This document shows positions 13,425 to 27,000 of a stretch of 64,000 nt of DNA, one piece after another (the stretch's first letter is position 1; every line of letters begins with the position of its first letter). The DNA lies in contig CAWZYM010000205.1 of the NCBI GenBank assembly GCA_963966185.1, forward strand, positions 1,132,001 through 1,196,000, read 5' to 3'. Under the pieces are notes generated by a model. That model searched no databases. It was not told the DNA's origin and saw nothing but the letters and a program-made list of their open reading frames with translations. Source of the DNA: Rhabditoides inermis (Eukaryota; Nematoda; Chromadorea; Rhabditida; Rhabditidae). Made by a program: the position numbers and the translations under genes.

Positions 13425-16400
13425 ATTTATTTTCTTTCGATTTTGAGAGTTTCATGCCCTCGGAAACAAAATAACCATCCTGACATAAATTTGACTATTA
13501 CTATTAGGTTTCTCTCACCCGAAAAAGCGCAGAAAATTTCGTGTTGTCGACTGTTTGAGAACGATGCGCCGGTAGACCGAACGGAAAGGCGGCGCATCTT
13601 ATTTATTTTCTATAGATTTTGAGAGTTTCATGCCCTCGGAAACAAACTAACCATCCTGACATAAATTTTACTATTTCTATCAGGTTTCTCTGATCCGGAA
13701 AAACGCAGAAAAGTTCGTGTTGTCGACTGTTTGAGAACGATGCGCCGATAGACCGAACGAAAAGGCGGCGCATCTTATTTATTTTCTATCGATTTTGAGA
13801 GTTTCATGTCCTCGGAAACAAACTAACCATCCTGACATAAATTTGACTATTACTATCAGGTTTCTTTGACCCTGATGAGCGCAGAAAATTTCGTGTTGTC
13901 GACTGTTTGAGAACGATGCGCCGGTAGATCAAACGAAAAGGCGCGCATATTATTCATTTTCTATCGATTTTGAGAGTTTAATGCCCTCGGAAACAAACTA
14001 ACCATCCTGACATAAATTTGACTATTACTATCAGGTTGGTTTCTTTGACCCTGAAGAGCGCAGAAAAGTTCGTGTTGTCGACTGTTTGAGAACGATGCGC
14101 CGGTAGACCGAACGAAAAGGCGGCGCATCTTATTTATTTATTATCGATTTTGAGAGTTTCATGCCCTCGGAAACAAAGTAACCATCCTGACATAAATTTG
14201 ACTACTACTATCAGGTTTCTTTGACCCTGAAGAGCGCAGAAAATTTCGTGTTGTCGACTGTTTGAGAACGATGCGCCGGTAGACCGAACGGAAAGGCGGC
14301 GCATCTTATTTATTTTCTATCCATTTTGAGAGTTTCATGCCCTCGGAAACAGACTAACCATCCTGACATAAATTTGACTATTACTATCAGGTTTCTTTGA
14401 CCCTGAAAAGCGCAGAAAAATTCGTGTTGTCGACTGTTTGAGAACGATGCGCCGATAGACCGAACGAAAAGGCGGCGCATCGTATTTATTTTCTTTCGAT
14501 TTGGAGAGTTTCATGCTCTCGGAAACAAACTAACCATCCTGACATAAATTTGACTGTTACTATCGGGTTTCTTCGACCCTGAAGAGCGCAGAAAAATTCG
14601 TGTTGTCGACTGTTTGAGAACGATGCGCCGATAGACCGAACGAAAAGGCGGCGCATCGTAATTATTTTCTTTCGATTTTGAGAGTTTCATGCTCTCGGAA
14701 ACAAACTAACCATCCTGACATAAATTTGACTACTACTATCAGGTTTCTTTGACCCTGAAAAGCGCAGAAAATTTTGTGTTGTCGACTGTTTGAGAACGAT
14801 GCGCCGATAGACTGAACGAAAAGGCGGCGCATCGTATTTATTTTCTTTCGATTTTGAGAGTTTCATGCCCTCGGAAACAAAATAACCATCCTGACATAAA
14901 TTTGACTATTACTATTAGGTTTCTCTCACCCGAAAAAGCGCAGAAAAATTCGTGTTGCCGACTGTTTGAGAACGATGCGCCGGTAGACCGAACGAAAAGG
15001 CGGCGCATTTTATTTATTTTCTATCGATTTTGAGAGTTTCATGCCCTCGGAAACAAACTAACCATCCTGACATAAACTCGACTCTTACTTTCAGGTTTTT
15101 TTGACCCTGAAAAGCGCAGAAAAATTCGTTTTGTCGACTGTTTGAGAACGATGCGCCGATAGACCGAACGAAAAGGCGGCGCATCGTATTTATTTTCTTT
15201 CGATTTTGAGAGTTTCATGCCCTCGGAAACAAAATAACCATCCTGACATAAATTTGACTATTACTATTAGGTTTCTCTCACCCGAAAAAGCGCAGAAAAA
15301 TTCGTGTTGCCGACTGTTTGAGAACGATGCGCCGGTAGACCGAACGAAAAGGCGGCGCATCTTATTTATTTTCTATCGATTTTGAGAGTTTCATGCCCTC
15401 GGAAACAAACTAACCATCCTGACATAAACTCGACTCTTACTTTCAGGTTTTTTTGACCCTGAAAAGCGCAGAAAAATTCGTTTTGTCGACTGTTTGAGAA
15501 CGATGCGCCGATAGACCGAACGAAAAGGCGGCGCATCTTATTTATTTTCTATCGATTTTGAGAGTTTCATGCCCTCGGAAACAAACTAACCATCCTGACA
15601 TAAATTTGACTACTACTATCAGGTTTCTTTGACCCTGAAGAGCGCAGAAAATTTCGTGTTGTCGACTGTTTGAGAACGATGCGCCGGTAGACCGAACGGA
15701 AAGGCGGCGCATCTTATTTATTTTCTATAGATTTTGAGAGTTTCATGCCCTCGGAAACAAACTAAACACCCTGACATAAATTTGACTATTACTATCAGGT
15801 TTCTTTGACCCTGAAAAGCGCAGAAAATTTCGTGTTGTCGACTGTTTGAGAACGATGCGCCGATAGACCGAACGAAAAGGCGGCGCATCTTATTTATTTT
15901 CTATCGATTTTGAGAGTTCCATGCCCTCGGAAACAAACTAACCATCCTGACATAAATTTGACTATTTCTATCAGGTTTCTCTGATCCGGAAAAACGCAGA
16001 AAAGTTCGTGTTGTCGACTGTTTGAGAACGATGCGCCGATAGACCGAACGAAAAGGCGGCGCATCTTATTTATTTTCTATCGATTTTGAGAGTTTCATGT
16101 CCTCGGAAACAAACTAACCATCTTGACATAAATTTGACTATTACTATCAGGTTTCTTTGACCCTGAAGAGCGCAGAAAAGTTCGTGTTGTCGACTGTTTG
16201 AGAACGATGCGCCGGTAGACCGAACGAAAAGGCGGCGCATCTTATTTATTTATTATCGATTTTGAGAGTTTCATGCCCTCGGAAACAAAGTAACCATCCT
16301 GACATAAATTTGACTACTACTATCAGGTTTCTTTGACCCTGAAGAGCGCAGAAAATTTCGTGTTGTCGACTGTTTGAGAACGATGCGCCGGTAGACCGAA

Positions 16401-18180
16401 CGGAAAGGCGGCGCATCTTATTTATTTTCTATAGATTTTGAGAGTTTCATGCCCTCGGAAACAAACTAACCACCCTGACATAAATTTGACTATTACTATC
16501 AGGTTTCTTGGACCCTGAAAAGCGCAGAAAATTTCGTGTTGTCGACTGTTTGAGAACGATGCGCCGGTAGACCGAACGAAAAGGCGGCGCATCTTATTTA
16601 TTTTCTATCGATTTTGAGAGTTTCATGCCCTCGGAAACAAACTAACCATCCTGACATGAATTTGACTCTCATTATCAGGTTTCTTTGACTCTGAAAAGCG
16701 CAGAAAAATTCGTGTTGTCGACTGTTTGAGAACGATGCGCCGGTAGACCGAACGAAAAGGCGGCGCATCTTATTTATTTTCTATAGATTTTGAGATTTTC
16801 ATGCCCTCGGAAACAAACTAACCATCCTGACATAAATTTGACTATTACTATCAGGTTTCTTTGACCCTGATGAGCGCAGAAAATTTCGTGTTGTCGACTG
16901 TTTGAGAACGATGCGCCGGTAGATCAAACGAAAAGGCGCGCATATTATTCATTTTCTATCGATTTTGAGAGTTTAATGCCCTCGGAAACAAACTAACCAT
17001 CCTGACATAAATTTGACTATTACTATCAGGTTTCTTTGACCCTGAAGAGCGCAGAAAAGTTCGTGTTGTCGACTGTTTGAGAACGATGCGCCGGTAGACC
17101 GAACGAAAAGGCGGCGCATCTTATTTATTTATTTATTATCGATTTTGAGAGTTTCATGCCCTCGGAAACAAAGTAACCATCCTGACATAAATTTGACTAC
17201 TACTATCAGGTTTCTTTGACCCTGAAGAGCGCAGAAAAATTCGTGTTGTCGACTGTTTGAGAACGATGCGCCGATAGACCGAACGAAAAGGCGGCGCATC
17301 GTAATTATTTTCTTTCGATTTTGAGAGTTTCATGCTCTCGGAAACAAACTAACCATCCTGACATAAATTTGACTATTACTATCAGGTTTCTTTGACCCTG
17401 AAAAGCGCAGAAAATTTTGTGTTGTCGACTGTTTGAGAACGATGCGCCGGTAGACCGAACGAAAAGGCGGCGCATCTTATTTATTTTCTTTCGATTTTGA
17501 GAGTTTCATGCCCTCGGAAACAAACTAACCATCCTGACATAAACTTGACTACTACTATCAAGTTTATTTGACCCTGAAGAGCGCAGAAAATATCGTGTTA
17601 TCGACTGTTTGAGAACGATGCGCCGGTAGACCGAACAAAAAGGCGGCGCATCTTATTTATTTTCTATCCATTTTGAGAGTTTCATGCCCTCGGAAACAGA
17701 CTAACCATCCTGACATAAATTTGACTATTACTATCAGGTTTCTTTGACCCTGAAGAGCGCAGAAAATTTTGTGTTGTCGACTGTTTGAGAACGATGCGCC
17801 GATAGACCGAACGAAAAGGCGGCGCATCGTATTTATTTTCTTTCGATTTTGAGAGTTTCATGCCCTCGGAAACAAACTAACCATCCTGACATAAATTTGA
17901 CTGTTACTATCGGGTTTCTTTGACCCTGAAGAGCGCAGAAAAATTCGTGTTGTCGACTGTTTGAGAACGATGCGCCGATAGACCGAACGAAAAGGCGGCG
18001 CATCGTAATTATTTTCTTTCGATTTTGAGAGTTTCATGCTCTCGGAAACAAACTAACCATCCTGACATAAATTTGACTATTACTATCAGGTTTCTTTGAC
18101 CCTGAAGAGCGCAGAAAATTTTGTGTTGTCGACTGTTTGAGAACGATGCGCCGATAGACCGAACGAAAAGGCGGCGCATC

Positions 18181-21100
18181 GTATTTATTTTCTTTCGATT
18201 TTGAGAGTTTCATGCCCTCGGAAACAAAATAACCATCCTGACATAAATTTGACTTTTACTATTAGGTTTCTCTCACCCGAAAAAGCGCAGAAAAATTCGT
18301 GTTGCCGACTGTTTGAGAACGATGCGCCGGTAGACCGAACGAAAAGGCGGCGCATCGTATTTATTTTCTTTCGATTTTGAGAGTTTCATGCCCTCGGAAA
18401 CAAACTAACCATCCTGACATAAATTTGACTGTTACTATCGGGTTTCTTTGACCCTGAAGAGCGCAGAAAAATTCGTGTTGTCGACTGTTTGAGAACGATG
18501 CGCCGATAGACCGAACGAAAAGGCGGCGCATCGTAATTATTTTCTTTCGATTTTGAGAGTTTCATGCTCTCGGAAACAAACTAACCATCCTGACATAAAT
18601 TTGACTATTACTATCAGGTTTCTTTGACCCTGAAGAGCGCAGAAAATTTTGTGTTGTCGACTGTTTGAGAACGATGCGCCGATAGACCGAACGAAAAGGC
18701 GGCGCATCGTATTTATTTTCTTTCGATTTTGAGAGTTTCATGCCCTCGGAAACAAAATAACCATCCTGACATAAATTTGACTTTTACTATTAGGTTTCTC
18801 TCACCCGAAAAAGCGCAGAAAAATTCGTGTTGCCGACTGTTTGAGAACGATGCGCCGGTAGACCGAACGAAAAGGCGGCGCATCTTATTTATTTTCTATC
18901 GATTTTGAGAGTTTCATGCCCTCGGAAACAAACTAACCATCCTGACATAAATTTGACTATTACTATCAGGTTTCTTTGACCCTGATGAGCGCAGAAAATT
19001 TCGTGTTGTCGACTGTTTGAGAACGATGCGCCGGTAGATCAAACGAAAAGGCGCGCATATTATTCATTTTCTATCGATTTTGAGAGTTTAATGCCCTCGG
19101 AAACAAACTAACCATCCTGACATAAATTTGACTATTACTATCAGGTTTCTTTGACCCTGAAGAGCGCAGAAAAGTTCGTGTTGTCGACTGTTTGAGAACG
19201 ATGCGCCGGTAGACCGAACGAAAAGGCGGCGCATCTTATTTATTTATTATCGATTTTGAGAGTTTCATGCCCTCGGAAACAAAGTAACCATCCTGACATA
19301 AATTTGACTACTACTATCAGGTTTCTTTGACCCTGAAGAGCGCAGAAAAATTCGTGTTGTCGACTGTTTGAGAACGATGCGCCGATAGACCGAACGAAAA
19401 GGCGGCGCATCGTAATTATTTTCTTTCGATTTTGAGAGTTTCATGCTCTCGGAAACAAACTAAACATCCTGACATAAATTTGACTATTACTATCAGGTTT
19501 CTTTGACCCTGAAAAGCGCAGAAAATTTTGTGTTGTCGACTGTTTGAGAACGATGCGCCGGTAGACCGAACGAAAAGGCGGCGCATCTTATTTATTTTCT
19601 TTCGATTTTGAGAGTTTCATGCCCTCGGAAACAAACTAACCATCCTGACATAAACTTGACTATTACTATCAAGTTTATTTGACCCTGAAGAGCGCAGAAA
19701 ATATCGTGTTATCGACTGTTTGAGAACGATGCGCCGGTAGACCGAACGAAAAGGCGGCGCATCTTATTTATTTTCTATCCATTTTGAGAGTTTCATGCCC
19801 TCGGAAACAGACTAACCATCCTGACATAAATTTGACTATTACTATCAGGTTTCTTTGACCCTGAAGAGCGCAGAAAATTTTGTGTTGTCGACTGTTTGAG
19901 AACGATGCGCCGATAGACCGAACGAAAAGGCGGCGCATCGTATTTATTTTCTTTCGATTTTGAGAGTTTCATGCCCTCGGAAACAAACTAACCATCCTGA
20001 CATAAATTTGACTGTTACTATCGGGTTTCTTTGACCCTGAAGAGCGCAGAAAAATTCGTGTTGTCGACTGTTTGAGAACGATGCGCCGATAGACCGAACG
20101 AAAAGGCGGCGCATCGTAATTATTTTCTTTCGATTTTGAGAGTTTCATGCTCTCGGAAACAAACTAACCATCCTGACATAAATTTGACTATTACTATCAG
20201 GTTTCTTTGACCCTGAAGAGCGCAGAAAATTTTGTGTTGTCGACTGTTTGAGAACGATGCGCCGATAGACCGAACGAAAAGGCGGCGCATCGTATTTATT
20301 TTCTTTCGATTTTGAGAGTTTCATGCCCTCGGAAACAAAATAACCATCCTGACATAAATTTGACTTTTACTATTAGGTTTCTCTCACCCGAAAAAGCGCA
20401 GAAAAATTCGTGTTGCCGACTGTTTGAGAACGATGCGCCGGTAGACCGAACGAAAAGGCGGCGCATCTTATTTATTTTCTATCGATTTTGAGAGTTTCAT
20501 GCCCTCGGAAACAAACTAACCATCCTGACATAAACTCGACTCTTACTTTCAGGTTTTTTTGACCCTGAAAAGCGCAGAAAAATTCGTTTTGTCGACTGTT
20601 TGAGAACGATGCGCCGATAGACCGAACGAAAAGGCGGCGCATCTTATTTATTTTCTATCGATTTTGAGAGTTTCATGCCCTCGGAAACAAACTAACCATC
20701 CTGACATAAATTTGACTACTACTATCAGGTTTCTTTGACCCTGAAGAGCGCAGAAAATTTCGTGTTGTCGACTGTTTGAGAACGATGCGCCGGTAGACCG
20801 AACGGAAAGGCGGCGCATCGTATTTATTTTCTTTCGATTTTGAGAGTTTCATGCCCTCGGAAACAAACTAACCACCCTGACATAAATTTGACTTTTACTA
20901 TTAGGTTTCTCTCACCCGAAAAAGCGCAGAAAAATTCGTGTTGCCGACTGTTTGAGAACGATGCGCCGGTAGACCGAACGAAAAGGCGGCGCATCGTATT
21001 TATTTTCTTTCGATTTTGAGAGTTTCATGCCCTCGGAAACAAACTAACCATCCTGACATAAATTTGACTGTTACTATCGGGTTTCTTTGACCCTGAAGAG

Positions 21101-23460
21101 CGCAGAAAAATTCGTGTTGTCGACTGTTTGAGAACGATGCGCCGATAGACCGAACGAAAAGGCGGCGCATCGTAATTATTTTCTTTCGATTTTGAGAGTT
21201 TCATGCTCTCGGAAACAAACTAACCATCCTGACATAAATTTGACTATTACTATCAGGTTTCTTTGACCCTGAAGAGCGCAGAAAATTTTGTGTTGTCGAC
21301 TGTTTGAGAACGATGCGCCGATAGACCGAACGAAAAGGCGGCGCATCGTATTTATTTTCTTTCGATTTTGAGAGTTTCATGCCCTCGGAAACAAAATAAC
21401 CATCCTGACATAAATTTGACTTTTACTATTAGGTTTCTCTCACCCGAAAAAGCGCAGAAAAATTCGTGTTGCCGACTGTTTGAGAACGATGCGCCGGTAG
21501 ACCGAACGAAAAGGCGGCGCATCTTATTTATTTTCTATCGATTTTGAGAGTTTCATGCCCTCGGAAACAAACTAACCATCCTGACATAAATTTGACTATT
21601 ACTATCAGGTTTCTTTGACCCTGATGAGCGCAGAAAATTTCGTGTTGTCGACTGTTTGAGAACGATGCGCCGGTAGATCAAACGAAAAGGCGCGCATATT
21701 ATTCATTTTCTATCGATTTTGAGAGTTTAATGCCCTCGGAAACAAACTAACCATCCTGACATAAATTTGACTATTACTATCAGGTTTCTTTGACCCTGAA
21801 GAGCGCAGAAAAGTTCGTGTTGTCGACTGTTTGAGAACGATGCGCCGGTAGACCGAACGAAAAGGCGGCGCATCTTATTTATTTATTATCGATTTTGAGA
21901 GTTTCATGCCCTCGGAAACAAAGTAACCATCCTGACATAAATTTGACTACTACTATCAGGTTTCTTTGACCCTGAAGAGCGCAGAAAAATTCGTGTTGTC
22001 GACTGTTTGAGAACGATGCGCCGATAGACCGAACGAAAAGGCGGCGCATCGTAATTATTTTCTTTCGATTTTGAGAGTTTCATGCTCTCGGAAACAAACT
22101 AAACATCCTGACATAAATTTGACTATTACTATCAGGTTTCTTTGACCCTGAAAAGCGCAGAAAATTTTGTGTTGTCGACTGTTTGAGAACGATGCGCCGG
22201 TAGACCGAACGAAAAGGCGGCGCATCTTATTTATTTTCTTTCGATTTTGAGAGTTTCATGCCCTCGGAAACAAACTAACCATCCTGACATAAACTTGACT
22301 ATTACTATCAAGTTTATTTGACCCTGAAGAGCGCAGAAAATATCGTGTTATCGACTGTTTGAGAACGATGCGCCGGTAGACCGAACGAAAAGGCGGCGCA
22401 TCTTATTTATTTTCTATCCATTTTGAGAGTTTCATGCCCTCGGAAACAGACTAACCATCCTGACATAAATTTGACTATTACTATCAGGTTTCTTTGACCC
22501 TGAAGAGCGCAGAAAATTTTGTGTTGTCGACTGTTTGAGAACGATGCGCCGATAGACCGAACGAAAAGGCGGCGCATCGTATTTATTTTCTTTCGATTTT
22601 GAGAGTTTCATGCCCTCGGAAACAAACTAACCATCCTGACATAAATTTGACTGTTACTATCGGGTTTCTTTGACCCTGAAGAGCGCAGAAAAATTCGTGT
22701 TGTCGACTGTTTGAGAACGATGCGCCGATAGACCGAACGAAAAGGCGGCGCATCGTAATTATTTTCTTTCGATTTTGAGAGTTTCATGCTCTCGGAAACA
22801 AACTAACCATCCTGACATAAATTTGACTATTACTATCAGGTTTCTTTGACCCTGAAGAGCGCAGAAAATTTTGTGTTGTCGACTGTTTGAGAACGATGCG
22901 CCGATAGACCGAACGAAAAGGCGGCGCATCGTATTTATTTTCTTTCGATTTTGAGAGTTTCATGCCCTCGGAAACAAAATAACCATCCTGACATAAATTT
23001 GACTTTTACTATTAGGTTTCTCTCACCCGAAAAAGCGCAGAAAAATTCGTGTTGCCGACTGTTTGAGAACGATGCGCCGGTAGACCGAACGAAAAGGCGG
23101 CGCATCTTATTTATTTTCTATCGATTTTGAGAGTTTCATGCCCTCGGAAACAAACTAACCATCCTGACATAAACTCGACTCTTACTTTCAGGTTTTTTTG
23201 ACCCTGAAAAGCGCAGAAAAATTCGTTTTGTCGACTGTTTGAGAACGATGCGCCGATAGACCGAACGAAAAGGCGGCGCATCTTATTTATTTTCTATCGA
23301 TTTTGAGAGTTTCATGCCCTCGGAAACAAACTAACCATCCTGACATAAATTTGACTACTACTATCAGGTTTCTTTGACCCTGAAGAGCGCAGAAAATTTC
23401 GTGTTGTCGACTGTTTGAGAACGATGCGCCGGTAGACCGAACGGAAAGGCGGCGCATCTT
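18181..23460. repeat. 15-monomer tandem duplication (2639-bp offset)
   Basis: The marker gttactatcggg at 18431 and 20014 recurs at 21070 and 22653. The marker cctgatgagc at about 18981 recurs at 21620. All are offset by 2639 bp. Lines compared by eye between the two copies look the same for about 2.4 kb, including rare variants such as ctaaacatcc. The copies stop matching near 20820 and 23460, where one continues with ctttcgatt and the other with ctatagatt. This is a recent tandem duplication of 15 monomers. Confidence 0.85.
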
Positions 23461-24060
23461 ATTTATTTTCTATAGATTTTGAGAGTTTCATGCCCTCGGA
23501 AACAAACTAACCACCCTGACATAAATTTGACTATTACTATCAGGTTTCTTTGACCCTGAAGAGCGCAGAAAATTTTGTGTTGTCGACTGTTTGAGAACGA
23601 TGCGCCGATAGACCGAACGAAAAGGCGGCGCATCGTATTTATTTTCTTTCGATTTTGAGAGTTTCATGCCCTCGGAAACAAAATAACCATCCTGACATAA
23701 ATTTGACTTTTACTATTAGGTTTCTCTCACCCGAAAAAGCGCAGAAAATATCGTGTTATCGACTGTTTGAGAACGATGCGCCGGTAGACCGAACGAAAAG
23801 GCGGCGCATCTTATTTATTTTCTATCCATTTTGAGAGTTTCATGCCCTCGGAAACAGACTAACCATCCTGACATAAATTTGACTATTACTATCAGGTTTC
23901 TTTGACCCTGAAGAGCGCAGAAAATTTTGTGTTGTCGACTGTTTGAGAACGATGCGCCGATAGACCGAACGAAAAGGCGGCGCATCGTATTTATTTTCTT
24001 TCGATTTTGAGAGTTTCATGCCCTCGGAAACAAACTAACCATCCTGACATAAATTTGACT

Positions 24061-27000
24061 GTTACTATCGGGTTTCTTTGACCCTGAAGAGCGCAGAAAA
24101 ATTCGTGTTGTCGACTGTTTGAGAACGATGCGCCGATAGACCGAACGAAAAGGCGGCGCATCGTAATTATTTTCTTTCGATTTTGAGAGTTTCATGCTCT
24201 CGGAAACAAACTAACCATCCTGACATAAATTTGACTATTACTATCAGGTTTCTTTGACCCTGAAGAGCGCAGAAAATTTTGTGTTGTCGACTGTTTGAGA
24301 ACGATGCGCCGATAGACCGAACGAAAAGGCGGCGCATCGTATTTATTTTCTTTCGATTTTGAGAGTTTCATGCCCTCGGAAACAAAATAACCATCCTGAC
24401 ATAAATTTGACTTTTACTATTAGGTTTCTCTCACCCGAAAAAGCGCAGAAAAATTCGTGTTGCCGACTGTTTGAGAACGATGCGCCGGTACACCGAACGA
24501 AAAGGCGGCGCATCTTATTTATTTTCTATCGATTTTGAGAGTTTCATGCCCTCGGAAACAAACTAACCATCCTGACATAAATTTGACTATTACTATCAGG
24601 TTTCTTTGACCCTGATGAGCGCAGAAAATTTCGTGTTGTCGACTGTTTGAGAACGATGCGCCGGTAGATCAAACGAAAAGGCGCGCATATTATTCATTTT
24701 CTATCGATTTTGAGAGTTTAATGCCCTCGGAAACAAACTAACCATCCTGACATAAATTTGACTATTACTATCAGGTTTCTTTGACCCTGAAGAGCGCAGA
24801 AAAGTTCGTGTTGTCGACTGTTTGAGAACGATGCGCCGGTAGACCGAACGAAAAGGCGGCGCATCTTATTTATTTATTATCGATTTTGAGAGTTTCATGC
24901 CCTCGGAAACAAAGTAACCATCCTGACATAAATTTGACTACTACTATCAGGTTTCTTTGACCCTGAAGAGCGCAGAAAAATTCGTGTTGTCGACTGTTTG
25001 AGAACGATGCGCCGATAGACCGAACGAAAAGGCGGCGCATCGTAATTATTTTCTTTCGATTTTGAGAGTTTCATGCTCTCGGAAACAAACTAAACATCCT
25101 GACATAAATTTGACTATTACTATCAGGTTTCTTTGACCCTGAAAAGCGCAGAAAATTTTGTGTTGTCGACTGTTTGAGAACGATGCGCCGGTAGACCGAA
25201 CGAAAAGGCGGCGCATCTTATTTATTTTCTTTCGATTTTGAGAGTTTCATGCCCTCGGAAACAAACTAACCATCCTGACATAAATTTGACTATTACTATC
25301 AGGTTTCTTTGACCCTGAAAAGCGCAGAAAATTTCGTGTTGTCGACTGTTTGAGAACGATGCGCCGATAGACCGAACGAAAAGGCGGCGCATCTTATTTA
25401 TTTTCTATCGATTTTGAGAGTTCCATGCCCTCGGAAACAAACTAACCATCCTGACATAAATTTGACTATTTCTATCAGGTTTCTCTGATCCGGAAAAACG
25501 CAGAAAAGTTCGTGTTGTCGACTGTTTGAGAACGATGCGCCCATAGACCGAACGAAAAGGCGGCGCATCTTATTTATTTTCTATCGATTTTGAGAGTTTC
25601 ATGTCCTCGGAAACAAACTAACCATCTTGACATAAATTTGACTATTACTATCAGGTTTCTTTGACCCTGATGAGCGCAGAAAATTTCGTGTTGTCGACTG
25701 TTTGAGAACGATGCGCCGGTAGATCAAACGAAAAGGCGCGCATATTATTCATTTTCTATCGATTTTGAGAGTTTAATGCCCTCGGAAACAAACTAACCAT
25801 CCTGACATAAATTTGACTATTACTATCAGGTTTCTTTGACCCTGAAGAGCGCAGAAAGGTTCGTGTTGTCGACTGTTTGAGAACGATGCGCCGGTAGACC
25901 GAACGAAAAGGCGGCGCATCTTATTTATTTATTATCGATTTTGAGAGTTTCATGCCCTCGGAAACAAACTAACCACCCTGACATAAATTTGACTATTACT
26001 ATCAGGTTTCTTTGACCCTGAAAAGCGCAGAAAATTTCGTGTTGTCGACTGTTTGAGAACGATGCGCCGGTAGATCAAACGAAAAGGCGCGCATATTATT
26101 CATTTTCTATCGATTTTGAGAGTTTAATGCCCTCGGAAACAAACTAACCATCCTGACATAAATTTGACTATTACTATCAGGTTTCTTTGACCCTGAAAAG
26201 CGCAGAAAATTTCGTGTTGTCGACTGTTTGAGAACGATGCGCCGATAGACCGAACGAAAAGGCGGCGCATCTTATTTATTTTCTATCGATTTTGAGAGTT
26301 CCATGCCCTCGGAAACAAACTAACCATCCTGACATAAATTTGACTATTTCTATCAGGTTTCTCTGATCCGGAAAAACGCAGAAAAGTTCGTGTTGTCGAC
26401 TGTTTGAGAACGATGCGCCCATAGACCGAACGAAAAGGCGGCGCATCTTATTTATTTTCTATCGATTTTGAGAGTTTCATGTCCTCGGAAACAAACTAAC
26501 CATCTTGACATAAATTTGACTATTACTATCAGGTTTCTTTGACCCTGATGAGCGCAGAAAATTTCGTGTTGTCGACTGTTTGAGAACGATGCGCCGGTAG
26601 ATCAAACGAAAAGGCGCGCATATTATTCATTTTCTATCGATTTTGAGAGTTTAATGCCCTCGGAAACAAACTAACCATCCTGACATAAATTTGACTATTA
26701 CTATCAGGTTTCTTTGACCCTGAAGAGCGCAGAAAGGTTCGTGTTGTCGACTGTTTGAGAACGATGCGCCGGTAGACCGAACGAAAAGGCGGCGCATCTT
26801 ATTTATTTATTATCGATTTTGAGAGTTTCATGCCCTCGGAAACAAACTAACCACCCTGACATAAATTTGACTATTACTATCAGGTTTCTTTGACCCTGAA
26901 AAGCGCAGAAAATTTCGTGTTGTCGACTGTTTGAGAACGATGCGCCGGTAGATCAAACGAAAAGGCGCGCATATTATTCATTTTCTATCGATTTTGAGAG

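Larger units (their letters stand above)
12600..14850. repeat. 8-monomer higher-order repeat with 180-bp marker monomer
   Basis: A 4-bp insertion giving caggttggtttc occurs at 12621 and 14032, an offset of 1411 bp (eight monomers plus 3 bp). The following monomers, one with ttatttattatcg and caaagtaacc and the next with gaacggaaagg, are the same in both copies. The insertion repeats the neighbouring ggtt, so it probably arose by slippage once and was then copied with the block. Confidence 0.75.

Noticed and set aside
13872..13879. CTGATGAG, the first core motif of a hammerhead ribozyme (also near 16868, 18982, 21621 and others)
   Set aside because: Satellites can encode hammerheads, so I checked. 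Only five bases separate it from the GAAA-like motif, which cannot form stem II, and most monomers read ctgaagag or ctgaaaag instead. The motif is a chance variant.
17110..17140. Tetranucleotide (TTTA) microsatellite inside a monomer
   Set aside because: It is only one 4-bp unit longer than the linker of neighbouring monomers; ordinary slippage rather than a separate feature.
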